Of a stretch of 39,877 nt of DNA, positions 8,716 through 19,000 are shown piece by piece (the first letter of the stretch is position 1; every line of letters starts with the position of its first letter). Position numbers and translations under genes: made by a program. This stretch comes from an uncultured Collinsella sp. (lineage in GTDB: Bacteria; Actinomycetota; Coriobacteriia; Coriobacteriales; Coriobacteriaceae): positions 1-39,877 of the forward strand of contig CATYEN010000017.1 in NCBI GenBank assembly GCA_958405565.1, in the 5' to 3' direction. The notes under the pieces are model-generated. The model searched no databases and was not told where the DNA came from. It saw only the letters and a program-made list of their open reading frames with translations.

Positions 8716-8834
8716 TCAATTCTGCAGCTTGCGCCGTTGAACTCCACGAGCCTGCCCGTGTAGACGAGCCCGTCCACGACAGCCGCCGCCATCTTGTCGT
8801 CGCCGAACACGGTCACCCACTTGCTGAACTCTAT
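8700..8834 (-). pseudogene. IS21-family IstB ATPase C-terminal remnant
   Basis: Minus-strand translation gives IEFSKWVTVFGDDKMAAAVV followed by DGLVYTGRLVEFNGASCRIE. This matches the C-terminal signature of IstB, the AAA+ helper ATPase of IS21 transposition (EFSKW...FGDD.MAAA..DR..H.GR...F.G.S.R). Walker motifs and the IstA transposase are absent. The fragment ends abruptly at about 8834, where an unrelated plus-strand membrane-protein fragment begins, so a deletion junction is likely there. Confidence 0.62.
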
Positions 8835-9066
8835 GTTGGCCGTGGCGGGCGGGCTTATTGCCGCGGGCATCGTTCTCGCGGGCATCGGCTTTATCGCCTC
8901 GGGCCGCGATCAGGCCGTGTTCACGACCCAAATCGACATGCGTGACAACACCATCGTGCTCGGCGGCGTCAAGGTGGACGAACCCGAGGGCATCCCGTTC
9001 ATCAGCCGGCTCGCCATTCTTGGCGAGATCGACACCTCCGACGTCGCCGACCCCGCCGCGCCCTAG
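8833..9066 (+). pseudogene. C-terminal fragment of an uncharacterised membrane protein
   Basis: From the ATG at 8833 the frame encodes 77 residues. A glycine-rich transmembrane helix (LAVAGGLIAAGIVLAGIGFI) is followed by a polar domain containing QIDMRDNTIVLGGVKV and an acidic C-terminus. Any longer reading runs antisense through the IstB remnant, which means the true 5' part of the gene has been lost. No ribosome binding site is evident. The family is not recognised with confidence; small Coriobacterial membrane proteins encoded beside HTH regulators have this look. Confidence 0.5.
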
Positions 9067-9107
9067 GCGCAACGAGCCCGGGCACTCCGTCCGCTAATTT
9101 GATTGAG

Positions 9108-9230
9108 ATGGATCGCTCCTACTACGCGAGCATTGAGGTCGGGCGGCGCAATGTCAGCCTTTCAAATCTCAAGAAGATTGCCGACGGCTTTCACATCACC
9201 ATTTCGGAGCTCATGCGCGGTGTCGAGTAG
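9108..9230 (+). pseudogene. XRE-family HTH regulator, C-terminal remnant
   Basis: Forty residues beginning MDRSYYASIEVGRRNVSLSN, then LKKIADGFHITISELMRGVE, match helices 3 to 5 of the cro/CI-type helix-turn-helix (R.YY..IE.GRRN.S..NL.KIA..L....SEL). The first two helices, including the start of the HTH, are missing, so it cannot fold as a normal DNA-binding domain. Confidence 0.62.
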
Positions 9231-9289
9231 ATGATTCTCATCTGACTTGGCTCGTTCATGTTTAATCTGTTTCGTTAACTGAAATGTGC

Positions 9290-9327
9290 AAATCTGGTTA
9301 AATGAAAATCGTAAATTTGGTTAAATG
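9290..9327 (+). promoter_or_regulatory. paired direct repeats upstream of truncated ATPase gene
   Basis: AAATCTGGTTAAATG (9290-9304) and AAATTTGGTTAAATG (9313-9327) differ at one position and are 23 bp apart, about two helical turns. They sit in an A+T-rich stretch just before the truncated ATPase, comparable in spacing to the operator pair at 2731-2776. They probably bound a regulator of the original ATPase gene. Confidence 0.45.
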
Positions 9328-9368
9328 CGCTGGTAATCAATGGTGAAAACTATGCCAAAAAATTGCGC

Positions 9369-10244
9369 ATGGACACGATGACGCTTTTCGAACTCGGAAA
9401 ATCTAGCGGTGCGGTTAAGCTGTCGGGCATCATTTCTGGCGAAAAGTTCAGTGGCGCCTTCGGATCGATGGGTTCTGCCGAGATCGCCGAGCGCATCGTT
9501 TGCGGTGGATGGCCGGCGTCGATTGGGCGTGACGCGCGAATTGCGTCCGCGACGGCAAAACGATATATCGAGATAGTCGCTGAGGAAGACATCCCCCGCG
9601 TCGATGGCTCTCGACGAGATCCTGAGAAAGTGAAAGCCGTCATCGCGTCGTTGGCGCGCAACGAATCCACTCTTGCGACGCTCAAGACGCTTGTGGCCGA
9701 TTTGGGTGGCGACGTATCGAGACAAACAGCGGCATCATACATATCCCTTCTTAGCAGATTGAGTTTCGTCTGCGATATCCCCGCATGGAATCCCGCGATG
9801 AGATCTCCGGTGCATCTGAGGGAGGCGCGTAAGCATCATCTTGCCGACCCGTCGCTTGCAGCGGCTGCGCTCGGGGCGACTGTGGAGACGTTGTTGTCAG
9901 ACTTCAAGACACTTGGGCTGCTTTTCGAATCGTTGGCGCTCCATGATCTATGGGTCTATGCGAGGGCAAACGGAATGGGCCTTTATCACTATCACGATTC
10001 CCGCGATCTTGAGGTCGACGCTGTCATAGCGGCTCCAGGTGGGATGTGGATTCCCGTTGAGGTCAAGCTCAGTTCCGCTCAAATCGAAGAGGCATCTGAC
10101 AATCTTGTTGCCGTCGAAGAGCGAATGGTTGCTGCCGGAAACACCCCGCCGGTTTCTAAAGTAGCGATTATTGGATTTGGTTCACAAGCCTATGTTACCG
10201 ACCGCGGCGTCCAAGTTGTTCCATTGGACGTTCTCGCGCCGTAA
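9369..10244 (+). pseudogene. 5'-truncated DUF4143-type ATPase, second copy
   Basis: About 291 residues remain. They start within MDTMTLFELGKSSGAVKLSG, a stretch that in intact family members follows the AAA domain, and run through AERIVCGGWPA, the winged-helix-like region, HLADPSLAAAALG, KTLGLLFESLALHDL, then DLEVDAVI and IPVEVKLS (the PD-(D/E)XK-like core). The Walker A and B motifs are gone. A TTG at 9363 or ATG at 9369 could start translation, but no convincing ribosome binding site precedes either. It is similar to the fragment at 3043-3591 (shared HLADPSLA, FESL.LHDL, DLEVDAVI). The protein might still fold as an ATPase-less DUF4143 domain, but a decayed gene is more likely. Confidence 0.7.
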
Positions 10245-10422
10245 CGCTGCGGGCGAAGTGAAATCGACGCATCTTTTAGATTTCTTCAATTTGTGCGTAA
10301 ATCAACAATGCCGTAATTACGTTATGTCGTTAGTGCGGACATCGCATCTTCAGTAGTCGAAGCTCGTTCGCAAACGGACCTCTTTACTTGCAAAAAAGGA
10401 GACAGCACCGCCGCCTCATGAA

Positions 10423-10476
10423 CCACGTGGCCACCGCGCTCCCGGCAACGTCAGCAAGCAGCAAGAAGCACGGGAT
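10423..10476 (-). repeat. degenerate coding remnant, copy 2; surrounding 10245-10680 without a gene
   Basis: It encodes IPCFLLLADVAGSAVAT on the minus strand, parallel to copy 1 at 8662-8715. The rest of 10245-10680 has no recognisable gene; overlapping frames are open by G+C bias, and a third weak copy lies near 10624-10665. Confidence 0.35.
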
Positions 10477-10680
10477 CAGATTATCAGATAAATGTGACCC
10501 TTCAGGTGGTTTTGGTCGGCAACCCGCGAGAGCCGGCAGGGCGTTTGGTAGTCGAGCGATCCCGCAGGCGAAGCCGAGGACCAGCGAGACACCAAATATC
10601 TCGCCGCCGACCGGATCGCGTAGCCTCCGCGCTCCAGGCAATGCCAGCGAGCGACATCCAGGGCGAACAAGTTGGCATGA

Positions 10681-10721
10681 AAAAGGCAGGGCATTGACCT
10701 TCTGGTCATGCCCTGCCTTTT
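10681..10721 (-). terminator. terminator downstream of the SRP RNA
   Basis: An 18-bp stem with one bulge (AAAAGGCAGGGCAT on one side) surrounds a short loop. On the minus strand it is followed by five T residues, which suits termination of the SRP RNA transcript about 75 bp after its end. It could also act on the plus strand (four Ts). Confidence 0.7.
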
Positions 10722-10794
10722 GAATGACAAATTGTCGCCCTGGATGGCGCGCAGCGTCGAGCATTGCGCGGTTTGGTAAAACCGCGCAAGAATA

Positions 10795-10900
10795 GCGCAC
10801 TCGATGGATTCGGATGCCCGACAGAGGCTCCTTATGGCTGCTTCCTTCCGGACCTGACCAGATTCGGAACATGTCGTCATCCGAACCCATCGAACGCGCT
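10795..10900 (-). ncRNA. ffs: signal recognition particle RNA (4.5S type)
   Basis: The minus strand contains GGTCAGGTCCGGAAGGAAGC at about 10837-10860, the invariant apical loop and tetraloop region of bacterial SRP RNA that binds Ffh. The 5' and 3' ends pair extensively (GCGC, TTCGATGG, TTCGGATG against CATCCGAA, CCATCGA, GCGC). This gives a single long hairpin of about 106 nt, the short SRP RNA form without an Alu domain. Ends are estimated from the base pairing. It directs nascent membrane and secreted proteins to the Sec translocon. Confidence 0.92.
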
Positions 10901-10941
10901 AGGCGCTCGGTATATCTTACCCGCTCCCGCCCAGCAGGGCA

Positions 10942-10976
10942 AGTGGGGCGGACCCATCGGATGGATTCGCCCCACT
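10942..10976 (-). terminator. hairpin after the giant surface-protein gene
   Basis: AGTGGGGCG (10942-10950) pairs with CGCCCCACT (10968-10976), with further pairing inside the loop. It lies 12 bp past the stop of the minus-strand adhesin gene. There is no T-run, so it may stabilise the mRNA end rather than terminate by itself. Confidence 0.5.
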
Positions 10977-10987
10977 CGTGCATACCG

Positions 10988-13018
10988 CTAGCGGCGCCTG
11001 CGGTACAGGGCCGCGCCGCCCGCGACGGCCAGCGCGCCGATGCCGGCCATGGCCGCGAGGGCCGCCGCCGGCAGGCCGCGATCGCCGGTGTCGGGCATGC
11101 CGCCCTTGGAGCCGCCGCTGCCGGAGCCGCTATCGGAACCGCCGCCCGAGCCGCCGCCCGGCGTGCCGGGATTCTCCGGGGTACCGGGAGCCCCGGGCTC
11201 CTCGGCGTAGCCGTTGGTGAAGACCGGCGGCAGGCTGGCGTCGCCCTCGTAGGAGACCTTCGCCGACAGGTAGCCCGTCTTGGTGCCGTCGACCGCCTCG
11301 TCGCTCACCGTGACGACGATCTTGCGCACGGCCCTGTCGTAGGTCACATGCGCCTGGCCGTCGTCGACCTCGCTCACCGTGAAGGTGTAGGTGCCGGCCT
11401 GCTTGAAGGTCAGGGCGTCGAACGTGACGCTGCCGTCCGCGGCGTTCTTGGCGGTCGACATGACCTTGCCGTCCCGGCTCTTGAGCTCAAAGCTAAACTG
11501 GCCCGCCTTGAGCTCGGCGCCCTTGAGCACCTTGGCGGCGCCCAGCCTGAGGGTGACGGGCGCGGCCTCGTAGCCGTTGGTGAAGGTCACCGAGGTGTCG
11601 CCCGTGGGATTGCCCTCGGCGTCCACAAGCTCGTGCTTGACGGCGAGTGTGCCGTTGCCGGCATCGGTGACCGTCGTGTGCACGCGGTGGATCGCCCTGT
11701 CGTAGGTCACGCCGCCCGCCGTGCCGACGACCTCGCGCAGCTCGTAGCTGTGCGAGCCGGGCGCGGTGTAGGGGATGGAGCCAAGCGTGACCGTTCCGTC
11801 GGCGGCGTTCTTACCTGTCGCCGCGACGCTCTCGCTGCCATCGGCGGTAATCTCGACCAGCTGGAACTCGAACTCGCCCTCGGCCAGATCGCGGCCCTTG
11901 AGCTTCTTGTTCACTTTGATCTGGTCGGTGACGAAGCTCGGGGTGGGCTCCACGCCGTAGGTATTAGTGAACTCGAACGCGCCCTTGCCCTGGGGCGTGC
12001 CCTCGGAGGGCAAGACCTCCGCGGTAAGCGTGCCGGCGCGGGTGTCCTCGACCACCTTGACGGTGAAGGTCTTGGTCGCCACCGCGTCGTTGATCACGCC
12101 GTCGACCGAGCCGGACTCGCTCACCCGGTAGGCGAACGTCTTGGTGCGCAGGCCGTCGCCGTCGATCTTGACGTCATCGAGGTCACTCGGCTGCCTGAAC
12201 GTGACGCCGCCCAGCACGACGTTGCCGGCGGCGTCGTTGACCGCCTCGGCCACCGTCTTGCCGGAGGCGTCGACCGGTGCGGGCGCGCCGTCCAGCGGCT
12301 CAACCTTGAAGGTGTACTTGCCCGCGATGTCGGCCTGCGTCAGGCCGAGTCCGGCCTGGCCGAGCGCCAGCGTCTTGGTGCCCGCGAGGTCGACCGTCGC
12401 CTCGTTGGCGCGGTAGCCGTTCACGAACGACAGCTTACCGTCGGAGCCCTCGGGGTAGGTCACGGCCACGTCCAGCCCGCCCTTGCCGTTATCGGTCACC
12501 TTGACGGCGATGTCGAAGCTCGCGGCAGTCGCCGTCACGCCCGCGGGCAGCACCGCCGTGTCCTCGGACACGGTATAGGGGATGGACCAGGAGCCGTCGT
12601 CGGCCCTGGTGGCGGTGCCGTCCGCCACCATCTGCTCGAGAGCGTCGGTGGTGTAGGCGATGGGCGAGAACGTGAGCGCCGCGGCCTTGCCGTCACCGGA
12701 AGCCTGGTTGGACGCAGTCGCGACCACGTTGCCGTGGGCATCGCGGACGGAGAACGAGAACTCGTCCGCCGCCGCGGGGCGGCCCGTCAGCGTCTTGGTG
12801 GCCTTGATTGCCGCGCCGCCCTCGCCGCCGAGCGTTCCGGTGGCCTCGTAGGAGTTCTGGAACGCGACCGTCACGGACGCGGCCTGAGCCGTGGCGTCAT
12901 CTGCTGTGGAGACCTCGCTGCGGGCGACCTCGACGCCGTCCCTGGCGACCGTTGTCGTGACCGTGAGCTTACCCGTTGCCGCGTCGTAGGCGGGCGCGAT
13001 GGTCACCGGCCGCGGCAA
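10988..13018 (-). CDS. giant surface adhesin, C-terminal frame (frameshifted): Spy0128-like repeats and MPDTG anchor
   Basis: This frame encodes about 676 residues and is the 3' part of the giant adhesin. It holds five or so Spy0128/FctA-like repeats (for example GTYTFTVSEVDD, GSHSYELREVVG, KTFAYRVSES), each ending in FTNGY or FTNTY, which normally form Lys-Asn isopeptide bonds. A Gly/Ser-rich linker follows, then MPDTG (an LPXTG variant), a hydrophobic helix and the tail YRRRR, so it carries the sortase signal for the whole protein. Its apparent start is a TTG without a ribosome binding site inside the previous frame. Reading VAAA then PVTIAPAYDAATGKL would restore continuity with the upstream frame, so this is not an independent gene. 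Confidence 0.8.
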   Translation of the reverse strand: MPRPVTIAPAYDAATGKLTVTTTVARDGVEVARSEVSTADDATAQAASVTVAFQNSYEATGTLGGEGGAAIKATKTLTGRPAAADEFSFSVRDAHGNVVATASNQASGDGKAAALTFSPIAYTTDALEQMVADGTATRADDGSWSIPYTVSEDTAVLPAGVTATAASFDIAVKVTDNGKGGLDVAVTYPEGSDGKLSFVNGYRANEATVDLAGTKTLALGQAGLGLTQADIAGKYTFKVEPLDGAPAPVDASGKTVAEAVNDAAGNVVLGGVTFRQPSDLDDVKIDGDGLRTKTFAYRVSESGSVDGVINDAVATKTFTVKVVEDTRAGTLTAEVLPSEGTPQGKGAFEFTNTYGVEPTPSFVTDQIKVNKKLKGRDLAEGEFEFQLVEITADGSESVAATGKNAADGTVTLGSIPYTAPGSHSYELREVVGTAGGVTYDRAIHRVHTTVTDAGNGTLAVKHELVDAEGNPTGDTSVTFTNGYEAAPVTLRLGAAKVLKGAELKAGQFSFELKSRDGKVMSTAKNAADGSVTFDALTFKQAGTYTFTVSEVDDGQAHVTYDRAVRKIVVTVSDEAVDGTKTGYLSAKVSYEGDASLPPVFTNGYAEEPGAPGTPENPGTPGGGSGGGSDSGSGSGGSKGGMPDTGDRGLPAAALAAMAGIGALAVAGGAALYRRRR

Positions 13019-16000
13019 CGGCGTAGGCGTCCTTGTCGGTCTTGAGGCCGAGTTTGGCGGCCGTCTCGTCGTCGGCGGTCACGGTGAAGGCGAACTGCCC
13101 CGCCTCCATGGCGCGGCCGGAGAGCGTCTTGGACAGGCGCACGCCCGCGCGGGCCGAGTAGTCGAGCTCGGTCGTGTAGGTGTTCACGAAGTCGCCGCCG
13201 CTCGCCTGCGCGATCGCGGGCGTCGTGGCCGTGAGGTTGCCGGAGCCGTCGTCGGTCACGGTCACCGTCATCGTGGCGGTGTGGCCGTCGTAGGACACGC
13301 CGGCGATGGCGGAGCCGTCAGCGGGCCTGACCTCGCTCACCGTGTAGGTGAAGGTCTTGGCGCGCACGCGCTTGCCGCCGACCTCGGCGAACCCGGCGTC
13401 CTCGATGTCGTCGAGCGTGTAGCGGATGGGGCCGAAGTCGAAGGCGACTTTATCGCCCGCCTTGGTGCCGGCGGCCGTCACGCTGACGGTCTTGGAGCCG
13501 TCAACGGAGCCCTCGGGCATGGGCGCGCTGTCCTCGCCCGTGAGCGTGAACTGGAAGCTGTCGCCCTCCGCCCAGTCGCGGCCCCTGAGCGTCTTGGTGA
13601 AGAGCCCCGCCGTGGAGACGTCCCTGCCCTCGGCGGTCGTACCGTACGTGTTGGTGAACGCGACGGTCGCGCCGGCCTCGGTCACGGCGCCCTCGGCCTT
13701 GGGGCCCTCGGCCCCGTCGACCGCGGTCGTATAGCCCTCGGCCGCGTCCTCGGTCACGGTGTAGCGCGCGCCCACAGGCAGGCCGGCGATGGTCTTCTCC
13801 CCGCCATGCTTAAGCTTGAAGGTCGCCTTGCCGTCCGCGAACTCCACGGCGTCCCCACCCTTGCCGAAGGTGCCGGAGACGAGCTCGCCGTCCCCGTCGG
13901 TGAGCGTCACCGTGAAGCCGAACTCGCGCTGGCTGTCGCCGCCGACGACCGTCTTCTTGACGGTGAGGCTGCCGGTCTTAGCGGTATTGGTGAAGACTGC
14001 CGCCTCGACCGTACGCTCGGCAGTATTACTGGCATCGTCGGTCAGCTGTGCAATCTTGGTCTTGGCAGTCAGTTTACCGGCACCGTCGTCGGTCACCGTG
14101 ACGGTGGCGCGATAGGTGGCCTTCGAGAACGTGAGCGCCGTCTCGTCACCCGCCTGCTCGGCGATCACATAGGTGTAGGTACCGGGCTTGGTGTACTCAA
14201 TGGTGCCGAAGTTGCCGACCTGAACGTTCTTCTTCAGCGTAATCATCGCTACGCCGCCCTTGGCATTCTTGGGCATGGGCGCCTCGCCCTCGGCAGTCAG
14301 CGTCATGGTAAAGGCATCCGCCTTCGTCCAGCTGCGGCCAGAGATCTTCTTTTGGACCTTAAAGGCGTTCTCCACCTTCGTGGACTCCACGCTATAGACA
14401 TTGGTGAAGCCCACCTGCGTTGCCTGTCCGACGGTGCCTTTCTGGGTGTTCGCCTTGTCGGCAATTGCAAATCCGTCCTCGCTCGTCATGAGGTTGCCCT
14501 TGGAGTCGAGCTCCTGCACCTCGTAGTGCGCGCCCACGGGCACGGTAACCGTCACGGAGCCACCGGCCTTAAGCGCGATGGTGTCACCGCTCTTGATCTG
14601 TCCGCTTACATAGGTGCCGTTGGTGCCGCTGGGACGGCCGGCATACGCAAAGCTACCGGTCAGAGGCGTTGCGCCATCGGCCTGGAAGAGCAGCACCTTA
14701 AAGGTGAATGCCTTGTTGGGCGCGGCAATGCCCTCGGCTGCCGTAACCGTCTTGCTCAGCGTCAGGCGGCCGTCAGAGACCTCATCGGTAGTGGTGTTGG
14801 TCTTAACGGCGGGGTTGTTGCCAACCGTCACCGACGCCTGGTTGGAAATGTCACCCGAAGCACCGCCACTCTTAAACGCGTCCTCGGTCACACGGACCTT
14901 AAACTGAACCGTGCCCTCCTCGCCGGCGGGAACATCCGTCAGCTTCCAGGTGAGATTGCCGTCCTTGTCCTTGGAGCCGGCATCCTTATGGTCGCCCGCG
15001 AACTCCACGAACTCGGTCCCCGCAGGAACGGTATCGGAGATCGTCACCGTAGCCGGCGCGCCCTCGGTATTCTTGTAGCTAATGGTATAGGTAAGCTCAT
15101 CGCCCAGCGCCACGCCCGAACCCGTCGAATCCTGGGCATCGCTCTCGGACTTCTTGGGCACGTAGTTAGTCGTGGTACCGGTATAGCTCTTGTTGGCAAC
15201 CGTAACGGTGGCCTTGTTCTCAACGGTGCCGACAGCGCCCTGAGCATCCTTCACAGCGTCCTCGGTAATCTTGACGCGCACGCGCACCGAACCGTGGCTG
15301 CCCGCGAGCTGGTCGCCCAGGTTCCAGGTGAGCGACTGACCGCTCGCAGTGCCCTTATCGGCATTCTCGCCCTCAAAGGCCTCGAACACAACGCCGGCAG
15401 GAAGCTCATCGGTAACGGTTACATTGGCCTCAACCAGGTTACCGTTCTTATCGACCTCGGTGTTTGCCCAGTTGATGGTATAGACGTAGGAGTCGCCCAC
15501 AGAGAGCAGCTGTCCGTCGATGTCCACATCGGGCTTCGCGACCGTGCCGATCGTCTTGACCTTGTCACGTGTGTTGTGGAAGACAATCTTGCCGTTCTCG
15601 GTGCCATTGCGGTAGGTCACCTTGGACGTCAGTGTGCCGTCGTTGTTGTCGGTCACCTCGAGTAGCACGCGACACGTCGCGGACGCGTCCACGGGACGCA
15701 CGCCCTCGGGCAGGTTGGCCAAGCGTTCCTTTGCCACCAGGTTAAAGCTGTAGGTGGTGGTGTGGTCGGCATTGTGACGTTTGGTGGCAACGCCATCGTT
15801 GACGGCGCCGGCAAGATCGATCGCCTGTCCATAAGACCCACTGGCAGCATCGCCAAGCTTAAAGTAAACCTTACCGAAGTCGACCGTAGCGGTACGGCTG
15901 TCGCTCGCCTGAGTCGTGCCCTTATCCATCCATTGGAGCGAGCCGTCGACCTTCTCCGCATACACGTCAAACGTATACTGGCCAGCCTCGATCTTATCGC

Positions 16001-19000
16001 CGGAGTCCATTACCTTCTCGGCAGTAAGACCGTCGAATGTTCCGGACGCGGCGTAGCTGTTGGCGAAGAACACCCGAGCCTCTTTGGCGGCACCGCTCTC
16101 GGAGCTAAAGGTCTTTGCATCAGCGGGAAGCTCGACATCGTTGGAGTCATAGTGCCTGACGGTAGTCACGGTATAGAGCGAACCGTCGCCGCGGTTCTTG
16201 ACCGTAATCGCCACCGTCCAATAGGACGTATCGTAGGTGTAGCCGACCTTGTTGCCCTTATTCTCGACCACCTTGTAGGTGAACGTCTTGCCCGCGTCGC
16301 CCGTCGCAAAGGTCAGACCGCCCAAAATATCGGTGTAGGACTTGCCATCGGCCTGCGGCTCATCGTTGGTGACGGTGAGCTTACCATCTTCCTGGCGCAG
16401 CAGCGCCTTTAGCTTTGCGGTCGAGGCATCGTCTTCGCCCGTCACCGTAAAGCCAAACATGCCGGCATGCAAATCCTTACCCTCGAGCGTCTTGACGATC
16501 TCCAGACCGCCCTGGAGCTCGTAGCTCGTCGAAGTTTTGTAGCTATTGGTAAAGATGAAGCCTTCCGAGCCGGTCGTACCATCGTCACGCGCGACGAGCT
16601 TGCCGCCCTCATCGGTTACAGTAACCGTCACGGTATAGACATGCTGGTCATACTTCCACTCGCCAAGGCCGCTGTTCGGAGCCACCTCGTTAATGGCGAA
16701 CGTATACGTGCCCGGCTTGTTGAAGGTGAGCGTCGAGAAGTCAATCTTATCGTGCTCACCGTCGGCAAGCTTGTCCCTCGTTTGCCTCTGCTCGGCGTAG
16801 CCGTTGTCCGCACTCATCGAAGAGCCAGCGATGAGCTTGCCGTCGATAGCGGCCCGGGTAACATCGTCAGCCGCGGTCATGGTAAACGTAAACTTGCCCG
16901 GAGCATTGGCGCCGGCAACAACCTTCGTCACGGACGGAGTATAGGTTGCCGCCTCGGTGACCGTATAGGTGTTCTTGAATTTGACCGTCGCGACACCGGT
17001 AGACGTCGCGTCCGCCGGGTAGATCCACTGGCCCTCGAGCTCATCCTTGCCATCGACCTGCTTGCTTACCGACGTCGTGACCCTAAGCGTGCCGTCGCCG
17101 TTATCCGCTACGACGACCCTAACCGTATGGACCGTCTTGTCGTACGTATAGCCCGTCGCCTTGTCGTCAATCTCGCTCACCGTATAGGTGAACGTCTTGC
17201 CGGCATCATTCTGAGTGAGGGTCAGCCCGCGCGCGGGAACCAAGCTCACGGTCTTGGGAACATTGGCCTCAACATTTGCGGTCTCGTAGACCTTGCCGTC
17301 CATGGAAATGCCGACCTTGCTGGCAGATGTCTTGTCGGCAGGCTTGACGATATAGCGGAACGTGCTCTTGGGCGAGCCGAACACCGTCGCGTCCTTGGGG
17401 TACGTCAGCGTCTTCTCGATCTTCAGGCCGCCGGCGGCACCATAGTCGAGGCTTGCCTCATAGCGATTCACGAACGAGACGGCAGGCGTTGTGGTGCCGG
17501 CCTCGCTTGCATCGTACTGCTGCACGTAGGTATTCGGATCCTGCTTGAGCTCGGCAATCTTGTCGTCTGTCAACGCGCTCGCATCGGTGCCATCGCTCAG
17601 CAGCGCCGTCACGCCCGCGCCCTTGAGCACGGTCGTCACGGTGTAGAGCTTGGCGGGGTCGTTGTCGCGCGCAAGAACCTTAACGAGCACGATGGCGTCG
17701 TCGGTGTAGCCGGTGTCATAGGTGTAGCCGGCAGCAGCGGCAGGCTGGTTCTCGTGGATGCGATAGGCAAACGTATGGCCCAGATCCTGCTCGGTGATCG
17801 TACGAGCAAAGAGCTTCTCCGCCCCGTTCGTGCCCACCACGGCGCCGGACACACCGGCGCCTGCCGCCTTGTTGGACAGGTTGGCCTCGGCACCGTCGAC
17901 CGACGTCTGGACGCCGTTGTACCAAAGCCCCGTCACGGCAAAGGTAAACTGGCCCGCGGTAGAAGCGCGACCCTGAAGGGTCTTGCTCACCGTCACGCCG
18001 CTAAAGGTGCCCGACGCATGGTATGCGTTGGTAAAGGCGGCCTTATCGGTTACGGTCTTGTCCGCATCGGAGGCGCCGGTGTTGGCATAGGTCACGCTCG
18101 ACACGTGCAGCTTGCCCGTGTGGTTGCCCGACTTGTCCAGATCGGTCACCACAACGGTCGCACGCGCGGTGTGCTTGTCCATGGACATGCCCGCCTGGCC
18201 GTCCTGCGCGGCATTCTCGGTGATATTGAAGCTAAAGGTGCCCGCGCGGTTGAACGTCACGGTCGGGGCAGCCTCGGTGCCAAAGGCAAACGAGGCCACA
18301 CGTCCCGACTCGGGCGCGGTGGCGGTAGCCTGGCTGGCGTTAATAGCGACAGCCCCGTCCGCCACTGCCTGCGCAGTGGTCTTGTCCAGACCAGTCACGC
18401 TGGCGTCGTCCGTAGCGGCGGCAAGGTTAAAGGTGTAGCTCTCGTCCTGGTTCCAGTCGCGACCGCTCACGGTCTTTTGACCCTGCAGGGTCACGCTCGT
18501 GGGCTCCACGTTATATATATTGGTAAAGGAAGGCGTGACGTTCGTGCCCAGTTGCTTTACCGAGCCGTCTGCCGCGGCCTTGTAGAACTCGATCGAGGTC
18601 TGGATGCCGGCACCCTTCTCGGCGTTGCGCACCACAGCGTAATAGACCGATTCGTCGTAGGTCATGCCCGCGACACCGCCAGGATTCTCAGCGAACTTGT
18701 ACACGTAGGCGCGTCCCGCATCTGCCCTGGCGGTATAGGAGATCGCCGGCCACGTCACCGTACCGTCGGCGTTGTTGCCCACGGTCGCAATGTTGCCCTC
18801 GGCGCCCTGGGGCATGGGAGCCTTAATGCTTGTATCGACTGTATCGGGACTGAACGTTGCGCTGGCATCCGCATAGCCGCCCATGCCTTCGAGCTTAAAG
18901 CTGAAGGCGTTCTGGGGACACGGGAGGGTACCGACCTTGTCGGTCAGGTTCTTTTGAGCATGGATGATGATGTCCCTCTCATGCTCGTCGTAGTGATTAG

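Noticed and set aside
10384..10983. A 199-codon minus-strand frame running through the SRP RNA and its terminator.
   Set aside because: It overlaps a clear structural RNA and terminator, and its only meaningful part is the degenerate IPCF-type relic.
10814..15665. Very long plus-strand open frames antisense to the giant adhesin (for example 12999-15665 and 16467-19601).
   Set aside because: They are rich in Arg, His, Gly and Ala, have no domain or signal, and mirror the codon bias of the minus-strand repeat protein.
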